This document shows positions 1-12,250 of a DNA stretch of 64,000 nt, piece after piece. The stretch covers positions 2,542,001 to 2,606,000 of the forward strand of contig JAECYW010000002.1 of assembly GCA_023014335.1 (NCBI GenBank), read 5' to 3'. Position numbers and translations under genes: made by a program. Each line of letters starts with the position of its first letter. Within the stretch, counting starts at the first letter, position 1. The stretch is from Galerina marginata (taxonomy: Eukaryota > Basidiomycota > Agaricomycetes > Agaricales > Galerinaceae). Below the pieces are notes generated by a model. It saw only the letters and a program-made list of their open reading frames with translations. It had not been told where the DNA came from and searched no databases.

Positions 1-287
1 AGCTAAAGGCATCTACCGTTGGGAAATGTATGTATGTAAGTATCATCTAGAGAACGATTGTAGGGCACACCGAACGAACTGTAACTGTATGAATCTACCA
101 ATGAAAGCATCGGAAAAATCTAAGCTCTTGCGGGGAATTGTAAATTGTTGGACCAAGGGTGCCGATCGGTTAGAGGTTGCTAATCAATTGCCTTTGAAGC
201 CCGATTGGAGCATCTTCCTCGTACTCCGATCCGGGAACGCCTGGGTCTTCCACGACCTAAATAACTTCATAAGTAAGATGGCACATA

Positions 288-1372
288 TCAGGCGTTGAAT
301 ATCCCACCCACCCTTCCTTTCTCGACTTCGACGTCCTCGAATCCCCATTCTCTAGAAGAGCCGCCTTTTAGATGCTCCCCACTGACCACCGAAATAGGCT
401 TCCACCCTCCGATGATCTGTTTCTCGTCTACGCCCTCTGCCGGAGTCCTCCTATGCAGCTCAGTCAAAGAGCAGCATCCGACCTTCATGTGCATATGCCT
501 GTCTCCGACGAAACTGCGCACAAGTGCAATAGTAGTCGCCGCGTGGGTGACAAGGAGGAGCCGTTGGCGACGCTCTAATGGCAGTCTGTGCTCAAGGGCG
601 GGCACGAACGCGGTCGTGAAGGTGTCGATGCGCTCGTGCAGTTCGTCGAGGGCTTCTCCCCTGCGCGTCGGGTAGTAAAGGCTGGTCCAGCTCGGATCAA
701 CCTCTGGGAAGTACTTTTGAAGAGACTCGGTAGGTCCGGGGCGCGGATGCAGGCCTGTGCCGGGAGCGACTGGGGAGTACCACTCTGCGATGCCTGGTTT
801 CGGACCTGTCAGCGAAGTTTATAGGGGTTTGCGGTATATTGGCTGACCGTGGTCGACATAGATGGGTATTCCGAGTGCTTTGGCCAATGGGCTTGAAGTT
901 TGAAGACACCGATCTGGGTCCGAAGAGCCACGCTTCAGAGATTGTATTCAAAAAAAGACGAAAAGAGACTAACAGTATGGAGAGGAGAAGATCGCGGTTG
1001 GACGTTCGTCTTCTGGGAAGGACAAGAAGTACTGGCATAATTCCTCCGCTTGGGTCTAGATTCCCCGAGAAAGGTGAAGATGCGTCACAGAACAGATCAG
1101 GTTTAATGTGATGCGGACAATGCACGTAGACCCACTTCTCCATATGCAGTCAACGGTGGGTCTCTAGGAAGACCGGTCGGGCTGGTCCTGGGATGCAGAA
1201 TCAGATAGAGGCCAAAACACGAGGGAGTAGGTGCGGCTACACACCATACAGAATTGATCCAATTCAGTCTAAAGCCTGTCGTTCGCGATGGATCAGTTCC
1301 ATTCTCGGTGACGGTCAAAGGCAGAGATGAACGTCACTAACCGTGCCGAGCAATATAAATCCTTTCAGTCAT
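288..1372 (-). CDS. Histidine phosphatase family protein (phosphoglycerate-mutase-like, TFC7/UBASH-like)
   Basis: Six exons join cleanly: 1372-1342, 1275-1245, 1187-1136, 1055-974, 913-848 and 793-288, giving 255 residues. The first exon encodes MTERIYIARH and the catalytic RHG motif is completed across intron 1. Then come the fungal-type block FRLNW, the segment SPTGLPRDPPLTAYGE, the block SSPYYRCLQT, the AEWYSP loop, and near the end the second catalytic histidine in LLLVTHAAT followed by VGCCSLTEL. This order is that of small fungal histidine phosphatases related to the phosphatase domain of TFIIIC subunit tau55. Members hydrolyse phosphate esters or proteins through a phosphohistidine; the substrate cannot be told from sequence. 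All introns are 54-81 bp with GT-AG ends. Family call is firm; the exact role is unknown. Confidence 0.88.
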
Positions 1373-3927
1373 GCTAATATCAAAGTTGCGCTGATTGCGG
1401 GGTGGAAGAGAAAGAAAGCAAGAAATGGGCTATTTACAATTCTTTTACACGTGGGGGAAGCGTTTTTTTCATCTCGCTACGCTCAAGAGCGCTGGGGCGG
1501 ATCTTGTTAATGTCCAAGAGGCCAGGAGGTCATGGGTGATCGAATTCCATAATGGCAGGTTGTTATATTGTTGTATTTTGTCTTTTTTCTTGATCATGCA
1601 GGTGTAAAAACGATCTTGATGAGAAAAGCATTGCAAAGACGTACATCTGTAGTCACTGCGTTTTCTCAAAATTATCTACCCCAGGATATTGACCTGTATA
1701 TAGCACTTTCCCAAGATATCCCGGGTTACGGATATTTCACGTATCTAGCCCTAGACATGTTCAACATTGTTGCACGCTCCCCACTTGTCCATGGCAGAGA
1801 TGCCCCGCATATCCCTACTTATCCGTGGCTTCCTTCTCTAGATATTCTCATGTAGCCATGTATTGTTTCTACGATATCCCACATGAGATAATTCGGGTCC
1901 ACATGCCCGGAAATTCGGGATATCCAGGCCGTTAGAAATGGACCCCAGAACTGACGCCTTTTCCGCAAGTGTGACAGATTTGAAGGGACAAATACCGGTC
2001 CGCATGGTTGCGTGACATTTTGATGTGCGGGGACAGTTGTGAAATTGGCTGAGTCACACTGTCCCAAGGAGCGTCAAACGTGACATTGACCTATGCGTAC
2101 TAATTGGCCTCTAGCACCACCGTTTGCTCACATTTCGCCATGAAATTTGACCAATGCATACACAATAGTAAGTTAATTTAGTCACCATAATTTTTTTGGC
2201 GCGAGATTCATCCAAAGCCCCGGAATAAAATGTTGTCCCAAGGAACGTCAGTATACTGTATGTATGTAGTTGACTATTACTGCCTACGACGATAGCCTTC
2301 TGCGGAGGCTGGGAAAAATGTTGAGGCGACGGATGTTGGGCTTGCTGTCTGATGCTCGACATTTGTTGCGACCTGCGTTGTGCGGTTGGTCCGACAAAAA
2401 TGCAGGAAGGGAGAAAATCAATACGGAACACTGGTTGCGGTTATAATTTGACTAAGACGCACCTCTTTTGTAACGCACTGCACAAAATGCCGGTCTGAAG
2501 GTGTTCCGTCATCCGCAAGGTATAAGTGAATCAAAGAGGGTCTGCGAACTCGAAAATTTCGCGGTCGGCCTGGGGGTTGTTGGTGGTGCGAAGGCAGCAC
2601 AAATATGTTCTGGTGGTAAATTTGTCGCCACATTGGGGACATACGTCGTTATTTTAGAATTAAAATGAACACTCACGAAGCCAGACTTAGTTCAGGAGAA
2701 AGATTCAGAGTTAACCTTTGACCTGAAGGTTCCCTTTAAATAAGCGGTGAGCCATGGATATTTAGGTCAGATAGGACAACCAGGATGTCCAGGTTGGAAA
2801 GCATAAGATAGATGAGTGAGCCAAAACATTACATGGTGAGATTGGTGAAGGATTTCGAGCAAACATAAATTGCGATACGCCAGAAAGCCACCTATGGATA
2901 TTTAGGATTTGTCATGTTTCCCCACATGTCTATCCCTCATATTCGACAAATCCTGACGACAGGATATTTGGTGTACACTGAGATATTCACAGCTGGACAT
3001 CTTGGAAAAGCGACTTATCCTAATTATCTAGGGGGTGCATTGTTTGCAGAAAACGCAGTGAGTGAAAAAGGGAGCAAACTTATATGTATGGGAAGGCTGA
3101 CGGTGGGTCTAGGTGGGTGCGAAGCCAGATGTACAGAAAGAATATCCAAAATATCCAAGAGCACCTACTACCTCGCTGTTAGTTATCGTCATCACTATCC
3201 TAACATGAGTCGATGGATTCGCAATGGGTCATTAAAATATAAGGCAGGGGAGGCGGTCAGGTTGTCGACGGCCATGACGGAAGAGCCGTTATTCCGATTC
3301 GCAGATATGTCAATATGATTGCCACCACTGGCCAGGCCCTCAGCGCTCAGCCACGGGATAAAATGAACGACATCATGCGGACTTCTGAACATAGAGCAAC
3401 AAGAATCACAGGAGGAATTCCACCGTCCGAAATCCAGATCCTTTCCGCGATGGAGTGACCAGCAGTGCTGAAGAAAACAGCGGAAACGACTAAAAACCAT
3501 AAGTCAGTGTACAATGATGGTATATGTAGGGAGAACGCTACATAAACTAGCGACCTATGGGAAGAACGAACAATACAGTGAGTCTCCGGACTAGGTGAAA
3601 ACATAGCTTGATAAACGGTTCCTCGCATTGGCAGGTTTAGGCAATCTAACTCCAAGGAATCAAGACAGAACCGAGTTTGGCTCATTTCTCTCAACAACCG
3701 GTACAAGAGAATGGAAACAATGTACTGGGAGACGAAGTAATAGCCATGGAGGGTTTGAATAAGAGGTGACTGGAAGAGAGAACGCGACCGCCGACAATGA
3801 CTGGCGCGGAAAGTCTCGTGATGCTCGCTGACATAACCATGATAAAAACGCGTCGCTCTAGTAGTAGAATCGCGACTTGCAGAAAAAACGCCTCTTACAT
3901 ATCTCCATATTTTCACGATAATTCACG
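1373..3927. other. Gene-poor intergenic stretch
   Basis: About 2.5 kb between the divergently placed histidine phosphatase and CCT3 genes. Reading frames are short and unlike any family I know. A 17-base direct repeat of the form tgtcccaagg(a/g)(a/g)cgtca-like sequence occurs near 2061 and 2233, and part of a diverged dispersed repeat lies near 1534-1640. Both promoters must lie here. A 189-codon frame at 3347-3916 (-) ends 11 bp from the CCT3 start but has no recognisable content. Confidence 0.5.
1534..1640 (+). repeat. Diverged dispersed repeat, copy 1
   Basis: Aligns by eye with 6358-6470: the block beginning ggtgatcgaattccataatg corresponds to ggtgaccgaatttcagaatg, and further on cgatcttgatgagaaaagca corresponds to cgatatcaatgagaaaagca. 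About three quarters of positions agree over roughly 30-40 bp at each end. No terminal inverted repeats or coding capacity are visible, so the class of element is unknown. It could be an old transposon fragment or a small segmental duplication. Confidence 0.4.
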
Positions 3928-6052
3928 ATGTCGCAAACTCCAGTATTTGTTATGAGTAAGCCATTGCATTTCTCTGTACTAATCCATCTGATCTTCGATT
4001 TTGCTAGATACGGCGCCTGAAAGACAATCAGGCCGAAAAGCTCAGATTTCGAATATCACCGCAGCAAAGGTGACTTAACCTCGCTATTTTTCGTGCAATT
4101 CACTCTGATTTTTATAAAGACTGTGGCAGATGTTATTCGAACGTGTTTGGGCCCAAAAGCCATGTTGAAAATGATTCTAGACCCTATGGGAGGAATATTG
4201 TAGGTTGATTGATGCCTGTCCTTGTCTTTTCCAATCTCATCGCTATGTTTCAGGTTGACGAACGACGGAAATGCGATTCTGAGAGAGATTGATGTGGCTC
4301 ATCCAGCCGCGAAGAACATGATTGAGCTCAGTCGTACACAAGACGAGGAATGTGGTGATGGGACGACAAGTGTGATCATCCTTGGTGCGCAGTCCTCTAC
4401 CTTTCCTTTCCCGGTCGTTCTAACATCGGACTAGCTGGAGAAATTTTGGCTCAATCGCTGTCTCAGCTTGAGCGCGATATCCATCCTGTCGTTATTATTT
4501 CCGCCTACAACAAAGCTTTGAAAGAAGCTCTCGAGATCATCAAGCGTGTCTCAATACCGATCGATGTTAATAACGACGAAGAGATGCTTTCCCTCATCAA
4601 GACCTCCATCGGCACCAAATTTGTTGCTCGCTGGTCTGACCTCATGTGCAAATTGGCGCTGGATGCCGTCCGTACCGTCTCCCAGGATGTGAATGGACAG
4701 AAGACGGTCGATATCAAGCGCTATGCTCGGGTAGAGAAGGTCCCAGGAGGCGAGATCGAACAAAGCCAGGTGCTCAATGGGGTCATGCTAAACAAGGACA
4801 TTACCCACCCTCAAATGAGAAGGCGTATCGAAGACCCTCGCATCATCTTGTTAGATTGCCCTTTGGAATATAAGAAGGGAGAGTCGCAGACCAATATGGA
4901 ATTTTCGAAAGAAAATGACTGGGCCCGAGCTCAGGAAATCGAAGAAGAGCAAGTGAAGGAGTTGTGCTACAAGCTTCTAGAGCTGAAGCCCGACCTCATC
5001 ATTACCGAAAAGGGTGTTTCAGGTTTGTTTATCGATCATTTTTTCGTCCGCTGCAGGTAGTTAACGCAGACTCCAATTTCACAGACCTGGCACAGCACGT
5101 CTTCGTTCAGAACAATGTTACTGCCATTCGGAGAGTGCGTAAATCAGACAACAACCGTATCGCGCTGGCTGTAGGTGCTACCATCGTGAACCGCATTGAG
5201 GATATTCGCGAGTCGGACGTTGGAACGAACTGTGGTCTGTTCAACATCGAAAAAATCGGAGACGAGTACGTGATTCCTGTGACTCTCTTCCCGGTTGAGT
5301 TCTTAACCGCCATGTATAGGTATTTCACTTTCTTGACGGAATGCAAGACCCCCAAGGCTTGCACCATCCTTCTCCGTGGCCCGTCCAAGGATATCTTGAA
5401 CGAAATCGACCGAAACCTTGCTGACGCCATGTCAGTTGCACGCAATGTCGTCTTTGACCCCACCCTTGCGCCAGGGGGTGGTGCGACGGAGATGGCCATC
5501 AGCGTTGGCCTCCATCAAAAGGCGAAAAGCGTCGTTGGCGTCGAGGGGTGGCCGTTCAGAGCAGTCGCGGACGCGATGGAAGTTATTCCTCGGACCTTGG
5601 TGCAAAATAGCGGTGGCAATATTATCCGTGTATTGACGGAGCTGAGGGTGTGTTTTACTTTTCCGTCTTGATCCCTGTTTTTATTTCGCTCCCTAGGCTA
5701 AGCACGCAAACGGAGAGAATTCGTGGGGCGTAAATGGTGATACTGGTAAGATTGTCGACATGAAGACGTATGGTTTGTACGAGTCTGCCAGCGTCAAGGT
5801 CGGTGACTTCCCTCTTTTTGTTGACCGTTCGACATCTGAACCTTTTTTTCTCTTCCAAATCGTAGGTGCAAACTCTCAAAACCGCCATTGAGGTTCGTCC
5901 CTTATAACCCGTGATCTGTTTTCGATTTTTAACTATCAATGCTCTAGGCTGCCCGCATGCTTCTGCGCGTGGATGACGTCGTCCAAGCTGTACGAAAAGA
6001 GAAAGAGCAACCAAGCGGAGCACCTCCTGAGGAAATGATGGAGGCACAGTAA
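3928..6052 (+). CDS. CCT3: T-complex protein 1 subunit gamma (CCT3)
   Basis: Ten exons: 3928-3955, 4008-4069, 4120-4199, 4254-4384, 4435-5022, 5085-5265, 5320-5647, 5697-5798, 5866-5892 and 5948-6052, giving 543 residues, the usual length for CCT3. Group II chaperonin signatures are present: [23 protein letters not shown], the ATPase motif [10 protein letters not shown] with the catalytic aspartate, and [13 protein letters not shown] near the C-terminus. The gamma class is indicated by the start, [10 protein letters not shown], and by [11 protein letters not shown]. The protein is one of eight subunits of the cytosolic ring that folds actin and tubulin using ATP. The reading frame is intact throughout. 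Intron 6 uses a strong GTACGT donor inside a Glu codon, which avoids a longer misreading through the intron. Confidence 0.97.
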
Positions 6053-6628
6053 GATCATGATGTAAAGATACAGTCTAGGATGACGTACCCCAGGGCTATA
6101 GCAGAATCCTTCGTAGATGAATCAAAATTTCAGGTGTTATATTTTTTACCAGCTACCTATTCACTTAACTCGTGGAAGGAGGCAGTATATGTCTGGTTTT
6201 TCGTCCGATCGGTTGAACCTTGTAGAAAATACAGTTCTTCAGGGTTTTGAAAAAAGAAAACCAATTTATATCGTCGATGATCGGAGGATGACGAAAACCA
6301 GGAGGCTAGTCGACCTGGTTATTCCATGCTTTCCACACAGGAAGATCACACTGCCATCGGTGACCGAATTTCAGAATGACAAGATGTCATGGTCGGATCT
6401 TTATAAATCTCTTCATTCATGATGACCATGTAGGCGTACGAACGATATCAATGAGAAAAGCAATAGGGAAATATACAGTGACAAGGAGCAGAAATTATAT
6501 GCATCGGATAAGCGAAAGGGTGGGTGAGGAGCCACAAGAGATGTACAGAGAGGATATTCTCGTAAACGACACCCACAACAACGATCTTTTTTCTTTGCGC
6601 GCGATCCCGATGGACCCACGATCATCAG
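6053..6628. other. Intergenic region between convergent genes
   Basis: Lies between the 3' ends of CCT3 and the STM1-like gene. It holds the second copy of the diverged repeat (about 6358-6470). No coding region or RNA gene was recognised. Confidence 0.5.
6358..6470 (+). repeat. Diverged dispersed repeat, copy 2
   Basis: Partner of the block at 1534-1640, in the same orientation and about 4.8 kb away, with CCT3 between them. The match is patchy, which suggests an old event. No target-site duplication could be defined. Confidence 0.4.
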
Positions 6629-7895
6629 TCAAGACAAGGAGGGGAAGGCAGATTGGTCGTCGACGTTGACGACGGAAGCGCCGTTGTTGGGGCGTCCGCC
6701 TCTGGCACCACCACCACGGGCGCGTCCTCCACGGCCCCTGTCTCCGCGATCGCCTCCACGATCGCCTCCACGTCCTCCTCGTCCACGGCCACCGCGATCG
6801 GGGCGCTCGAAGCGAGCGTCGATTTCGAGGTAGACCTTTTCTTCCTTCTTGGTGCGGGCCTTGGGGGCACTCTTACCCTGAAAGAAAATGTGAGACGGAG
6901 AAAGGGCAAGGTAGGGAAGAAAAGAAATACCTTGCCGACAAAGTAGGCCTCTTCCTCTTCGTTCTTGGCAATAGCGACGGCATCTTTCCAGATGTCGTCA
7001 GCGCCATCGTTGGCCTTGCGGGTTCCCTCGAGTTTGGGGACGGCAGTCTCCTTCTCCTTCTGTTGAGCGAGGTACTGGTCGAGGGTCAAAGTGTTGTCCT
7101 CCTCTTCAGGGTTCGCGTTCCCTGCGGGGACGACCTTCGGGCTTGGCTTCACCTTCAGCAGCAGGTGCAGCGGCGGGGTCAGCTGCGGGAGTTGCCCAAG
7201 CATCGGCGGTGGCTTCAGCGGGAGCACCTCCCCAGTCAGCAGCTGCGCCAGCATCGGCACCCCACTCGTTGCTGGTGGCCTCTGCAGAGGCGTCAGCGGT
7301 AGCTGCCTGCTCGGCCTTGAATTCGGTATTGCCGTCGTCACCGCCCCAGGACTGGTGTATTTTCTTGTCCGAGTCGCTGGAAGGGAGGAGTGTGAGATGG
7401 AGAAAGAGGCGAATGGAGAAGGAACAAACGTTTTGCCAGTCTGGCTGTGCCTGTCGAATGGACGGCCTCTACCACGAGGACCACCACGACCACCACCACG
7501 GCCACCTCGATCACCTCTGCCACGACCACCTTCGCGGCCATCACGGCCCTCGACTGTGAGGGGAGGTGAGATGGGAGGGCCGATGGGAAGACAAAAGAAG
7601 AGTTACATTTTTTCTGGCCCTCTGCTTCCTCAGTCACAGGAGCAGCGTCTTTGGATGGGGGTTTTCCACCTCGAGCGTAGTACTTTCCGCCACGAGCTGC
7701 AGGGCCGCCTCTCGATTTTTGGGCAGTTCCACGGGTAGCTGGAGCAGCTGCGGGGGTGGGCTCCTGCTTCTGCACTGCAGGGGCAGACGGAGCTTCATCA
7801 TCTACAGAAAAGTTGATTAGAGAAAAGAAAAAAAAAAAAAGAGGAGATCGCGGACCATCGAGAATGGCGAAAGGGTTTCTTGTGGCCACCGACAT
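6629..7895 (-). CDS. STM1/HABP4-type ribosome- and mRNA-binding protein (one frame break)
   Basis: Five exons: 7895-7856, 7801-7607, 7553-7430, 7376-6931 and 6877-6629, about 350 residues. The N-terminus MSVATRNPFAILDDDE matches the Stm1 N-terminal NPFALL-type motif. The middle has RGG-rich tracts, and the block DNTLTLDQYLAQQ followed by lysine/glutamate-rich sequence is typical of the hyaluronan/mRNA-binding (HABP4/PAI-RBP1) family. A second RGG/RGR tract and the ending VDDQSAFPSLS close the protein. Stm1-type proteins bind the ribosomal mRNA channel and preserve dormant 80S ribosomes; this role is taken from the family. In exon 4 the frame changes at about 7108, where one extra base turns a Pro-Glu junction into a TGA stop. 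The conserved protein continues at once in the next frame, so I treat it as a probable sequence error. Confidence 0.85.
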
Positions 7896-8402
7896 TGTTG
7901 ACGGGGCCCTTTTTTAGAGGAGTCAGCCGATAAGAAGGGATTTGGGGGATGTGGGCAGCGAGCGACGGCGATGAGGACAGTGGCGAGTAAGGTTTTTTTT
8001 CGCACGAGACTCCGGGAAGGGGTGTCACGGGGGCGGGTGGAACTGTACAGTTTCAAAATCGTATATAAGCGGACATCAACTTTTTCGTTTTGACAACGCA
8101 ATTTCACAGGTCCGCCCACTCTCTTTTCTTTTTTATTGTTGTTTTCTGACAGCCAGCTGCAGCCCCGTAAAAGCATCTCTCCGATGGCCCGCCCGCTGCA
8201 AAGACTGGCGTGGGCCGAGGACGCAGAGACCGTAGGAGGGCTGGAGAGGAAGACGGATGGGACTTGGGTGCGGTGTTTTCGTAGGCAGACCCTTCGCTGG
8301 TCGCCGCGTGGGCAATGCCGCAATGTCTCGTTGTACATAGCTTAGTCATCGTACCTTACTGCAACATGTGATGATTGGCCTCTCTCTTGCTCTCCAACCA
8401 TT
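7896..8402. other. Divergent promoter region of the STM1-like and SPP1 genes
   Basis: About 0.5 kb between two divergent starts (7895 on the minus strand, 8403 on the plus strand). It contains pyrimidine-rich tracts and a gtatataag sequence at about 8060, which could be a TATA element for the minus-strand gene. No coding sequence was recognised. Confidence 0.4.
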
Positions 8403-11400
8403 ATGGCCTCTCGTCGGCTCGACATCTCCTCCCTTTTGTGTGATGACAATCCCCCCGCCTTCTCCCCCCTCGAGGCCCTCGTACACGCCGCAACTGAGGA
8501 GCGCAAGAGACTCGACGCCACCCACGACCACCCCCGCATACACTACGACGAGCACCCCCAGCATCGCCCCCATCTCGAGCAGCACCACGCACAGCACCGC
8601 GCACAGGAGCTCGAGCTCCGCGGCTACGACATCGACCGCCGCCGCCGCCAGCAGGAGACCGAGCTCCAGGTCCAGCAGCAGCAGCAGCAGCTCCGTCTGC
8701 AGGAACAGAAGCGGGCCCAGGAGCTCGAGTATCAGGCGGCCCAGTATCAGCGCCAGAAAGACATTGACAGGGTCCTGCGCGCACAGGAGCACGAGCGCCG
8801 TGTCCGCGACGAGGAGGAGCGTCGCATCAGGGAGCTCTACGAACGCCAGCAGCGCGAAGGAGCGGCACCGCGAGGCAGAACGTCAGCGTGTCTATGAGCA
8901 GCGTCTGCTGGAAGAGAGGATCCTGGAGCAGCGTCAGCGGGAGGAGCGTGAGTTTGAGCACATCAGACAGCTGGAGAGGGACCGGCTCATTCGCGAGAAC
9001 GCAGAACGCCAGCAGCGCGAGCTCATCGAACGCCAGCGTGAGCAGGACCGTCTAGACGAACTCCACCGCCAGCATCGCCCTCAGCCCATCGTCACTACCC
9101 CGCATCCCCCCCTCCATCTCCCATCTCATCTCCCATCCACATCACCGTAAAGTCCGACTCCAACCACAGTCCCCCGCTTCACGCCCTCCTAGGCCCCATC
9201 CTGCCCCCATCCCATGACGATCCACGCCCCATCAAGAAGCGACGCTACTCAGAGTCCCCCACACGCCCCATCCCCGACGACAAAGAGCGTATCGCACGGG
9301 AGAGGGACAAGATGCTCGTTGGAGAGCTGGGCTACGGCCGTGTCGACTCGCCTACCGCTGGCCCCTCTTATCCCCCCAGGCGCCCAGGTTCGGGTCATGG
9401 ACATGCTAGGAAACCCGTCGCCGTCTCCGACTTGCTCGTCGACGGTGTGCCTGTCCGGCCCGTCTCTCGCGAGGCCGACGCTCACCGTGTCGTCAGCCCA
9501 CCCGGTAGGAGATCCCCTCCTGGCAGTCAAATCGGCAGAGCAAAAGCTGCACGCAAGTCGGACGAATACCTCATGCGCGAACCGCCCCCTACACCTGTTG
9601 AGCCCGAGCCGAAGAAACTCAAGGACGAGCCTAGAATCAAGCAGGAACCCAAACCAACCCGTCCTCGCTCTGACGAAATCCGTACACCTATCGTTGAGGA
9701 ACCTCGAATAAAGAAGCCTACAGCTCCTCCACCCCCGCCCCTACCCCCAAAAAATCTCCCGACCAGGGTGCAGCAGGAAGACGCACACGAATGGTTTTTA
9801 CAACAATTTGACGCAGAACCATCTCCCACTACCTCTGCACGCCCTGAACCCCCACATTCGCCCTCCCCTTCCCTCAGTCCAGTCGCTTCCATTGCCCCTG
9901 CACCCCCTCCGCCTTCCGTCAAAACTCCGCCCGCATCTCTCACTCCTATCGCCGCGGCTGTTGCGACGCTGGAAGAAGAACTCGAGGAACTCGTTTCGGA
10001 ACCGGCTACTACAGCCCCCGCTTCCGCTACCGTCGTCAAGAAGCAAGATCCCGACCTCGATATGGATCTGGATGTCGACCTCGCCGTCACAGAGCTGGTG
10101 GACACGCTGGACGGCGAGGGAGTGAAGCACGAGCCTGCGGGCATGGAGGTCGATGTTGAGGATGAGCTGCTCAGTTTGGTCGATGACCGCCCTCCCGCAC
10201 CTGTCCACCCACCTGCCGCTGCTCGCCGTGTGCCGGGGTCATCCTCTGCATCGACCTCTCACGCTTCGGCTACGCCTTTATCGTCTGCCACAGCTAGTGC
10301 AAAACCAGCCCCACCGATACACCGCTCCGTTAGCGAAGCTCGCCAAGCCTCGCCTCCTCTCATACCCGCGTCCGTTGCTTCGGCTGTGTCTTCTTCGTCC
10401 GCCGTACGTCAGTCTTCGACCCGACCTACTTCAGAAAGAGGCTCGATGCCACCACCTGCTTCGACGAGCACTGCCGCCAAGAAGGGTGCTGAACGTGCCA
10501 GCAGCGTCGTGCCATCTGCGGCTGGATCCAGTGGGAAGAAGAAAAAGGAGACGACGGCAAAGGTACATTGTCTGTAATTTCGCCAAGTGAATGTCTACTG
10601 ACTATCTCACAGACTACTTCCTCTAAAGCCAAGCCCGCTGCTGCTGCTGGCGGGTCGTCCACACCTGCTCCTCCTACCGCCAAACCGCGCGCCAAGCCTG
10701 CAGCGAAGAGCAAAAAGGGTGTTGCACCGGACGCTGCTGCCCCACCGGCCCCTTCCAAAGCTGCCAAGGCTTTAACAGGCAGAAAAACCGCACCCTCAGC
10801 ATCGCGGTCGCGTTCCGCGTCCGTCATGCCAGCAGGTAGTGTGTCTGTCGGGCCGGAGAGTGATGCTGTCAAGGCAGAGAAACAGGAGGAAGAGGAAGAG
10901 TCGGACGCGGAGAATGAGGACGACAAGTTGTACTGTGTCTGCAAGACCAAGTACGACGAGGACCGTTTCATGATTGCCTGTGATCGGTACGAGAGCCTGC
11001 TTGATGCTTGTCGGCCAAGCCGCTAATCGTTCGTCCCTCAGGTGCGACGAGTGGTATCATACGCAGTGTGTTCGGATGCCCGATCTGGAGGTTGATCTTG
11101 TCGATCAATTCATCTGCCCCCTGTGTGTCGAAAGTACGTCTTGATTATCTGTTGATCTCCGAGGTTTTGCTGCTTAACTTGTTTTAAAATAGAAAACCCA
11201 CATCTCAACCTCCAGACAACCTACAAGCAGCGTTGTCTCTACGGACTCCGGCATCCGGACCCGTCTTCCACGAAGGCCTGCCACAAGGCCGCTCGGGGTG
11301 CTTTCTCCAAGTACTGCTCGGACGAATGCGGTGTCAAGTACATGCAGTCGCGCATCGACACGTGGGCGAAGAAGGGTGGCAAGCCGGACAAGCTGTGGGA

Positions 11401-12250
11401 GAGCGTGAAGAATGCGGAGAAGCGGGAGGGCGTGGTAGTGTGTGCCGTCGAGCCTGAGATTAACGGGTGCAAGATGGAGGTGGACACGGACACCAAGCCG
11501 GAGCTGGACGTGAAGCCTGAACTGGTCAAGCAGCGCATCGTGCCCCCGAAGAAGCGCAAGGTCGCGCAGGAGACGGAGCGGCTTAATGCGCTGCTGGACT
11601 CGGTGATCATGCTGCGCGAGGAGATCAAGCGCGGGATGGAGGTAGTGGTGTGGCGCGAGCGGCTACTGCAGCTGGCGAGCGAGCGCGCAGAGTCTGTGGG
11701 CCAGTGCGGGTGGGACCAGCGCCTTTGTCTGGACGACGAGGAGTGGGCAGATTCAGGCGCTGGGGTGTTGGAGAGTTACGAGGACGCGAAGCCTGACGGT
11801 GTGAAGGAGAACACCGATGGCGAGATGGAGGTAGATGGCACGGAGGAGCAGTGGTGGTGTCCTGGCAAGAAGGTTTGCGGTCGCCATGCTGGGTATATTT
11901 GTTTTCTAGTGCTGTGTGTTACCATGACTCATTTGTTGTATAGGTGGCAGACTGTACGGTACAAGGACGTCTGCAAAGAAAAGGAGAAGAAGGAAGAGGC
12001 GTTGGCGAAGCTGACCACTCGTGAGCGCGAGATTCGCAAGCGCATCGAGGACATGCTGGAGCCACAGAACGGGACCAACCTGACTTCCAATCCCACGACC
12101 AAGGCTGCTATTGTGAAGGAGACGACGACGTCCAACGCCCCGCTCAAAGCTTCCAATGCGAAAGCCCTCAACGGCCATCCCAAGTCCAAGGCGGCGGTGA
12201 CTGGGGATGCGTTGAAAAAGGGCAAGAAGAGAAAGGCCCCTGCTTCTTGA
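8403..12250 (+). CDS. SPP1: COMPASS (Set1 complex) subunit SPP1/CFP1-like, PHD finger protein
   Basis: Exons: 8403-10562 (with two frame breaks), 10613-10986, 11042-11133, 11193-11892 and 11944-12250. The diagnostic part is a PHD finger split by two introns: LYCVCKTKYDEDRFMIACD, then CDEWYHTQC, then FICPLC. It is followed by a second Cys/His-rich region (CLYGLRHP, CHKAARGAFSKYCSDECG) and a C-terminal WWCPGKKVCGRHAGW block. This arrangement is that of Spp1/CFP1, the reader of H3K4me3 in the Set1 methyltransferase complex. The N-terminal half is unusually long, with an Arg/Glu/Gln coiled-coil tract (polyQ near 8681), then a Pro/Ser-rich disordered region. The frame shifts at 8859-8860 (one extra G) and at the C7 run 9106-9112 (one C short), both inside low-complexity sequence. 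Confidence 0.88.

Noticed and set aside
1103..1318. Apparent loss of the catalytic RHG motif in the histidine phosphatase (reads RTTG)
   Set aside because: An intron at 1341-1276 separates a first exon ending RH-G from the GFRLNW exon, so the motif is intact.
3347..3916. 189-codon minus-strand frame ending 11 bp from the CCT3 start
   Set aside because: No recognisable domain, composition unlike neighbouring proteins, and it would occupy the whole CCT3 promoter. Likely a chance frame.
7095..7125. A 13-base intron (gtcgt...cgcag) that would repair the STM1-like frame
   Set aside because: Far too short for a spliceosomal intron, and it would remove conserved Arg-rich residues. A single extra base explains the data better.
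8368..9150. Separate gene in the overlapping frame within SPP1
   Set aside because: Its C-terminal half continues the coiled coil of the upstream frame after one extra G at 8859, and its N-terminal half is a shadow of the true frame.
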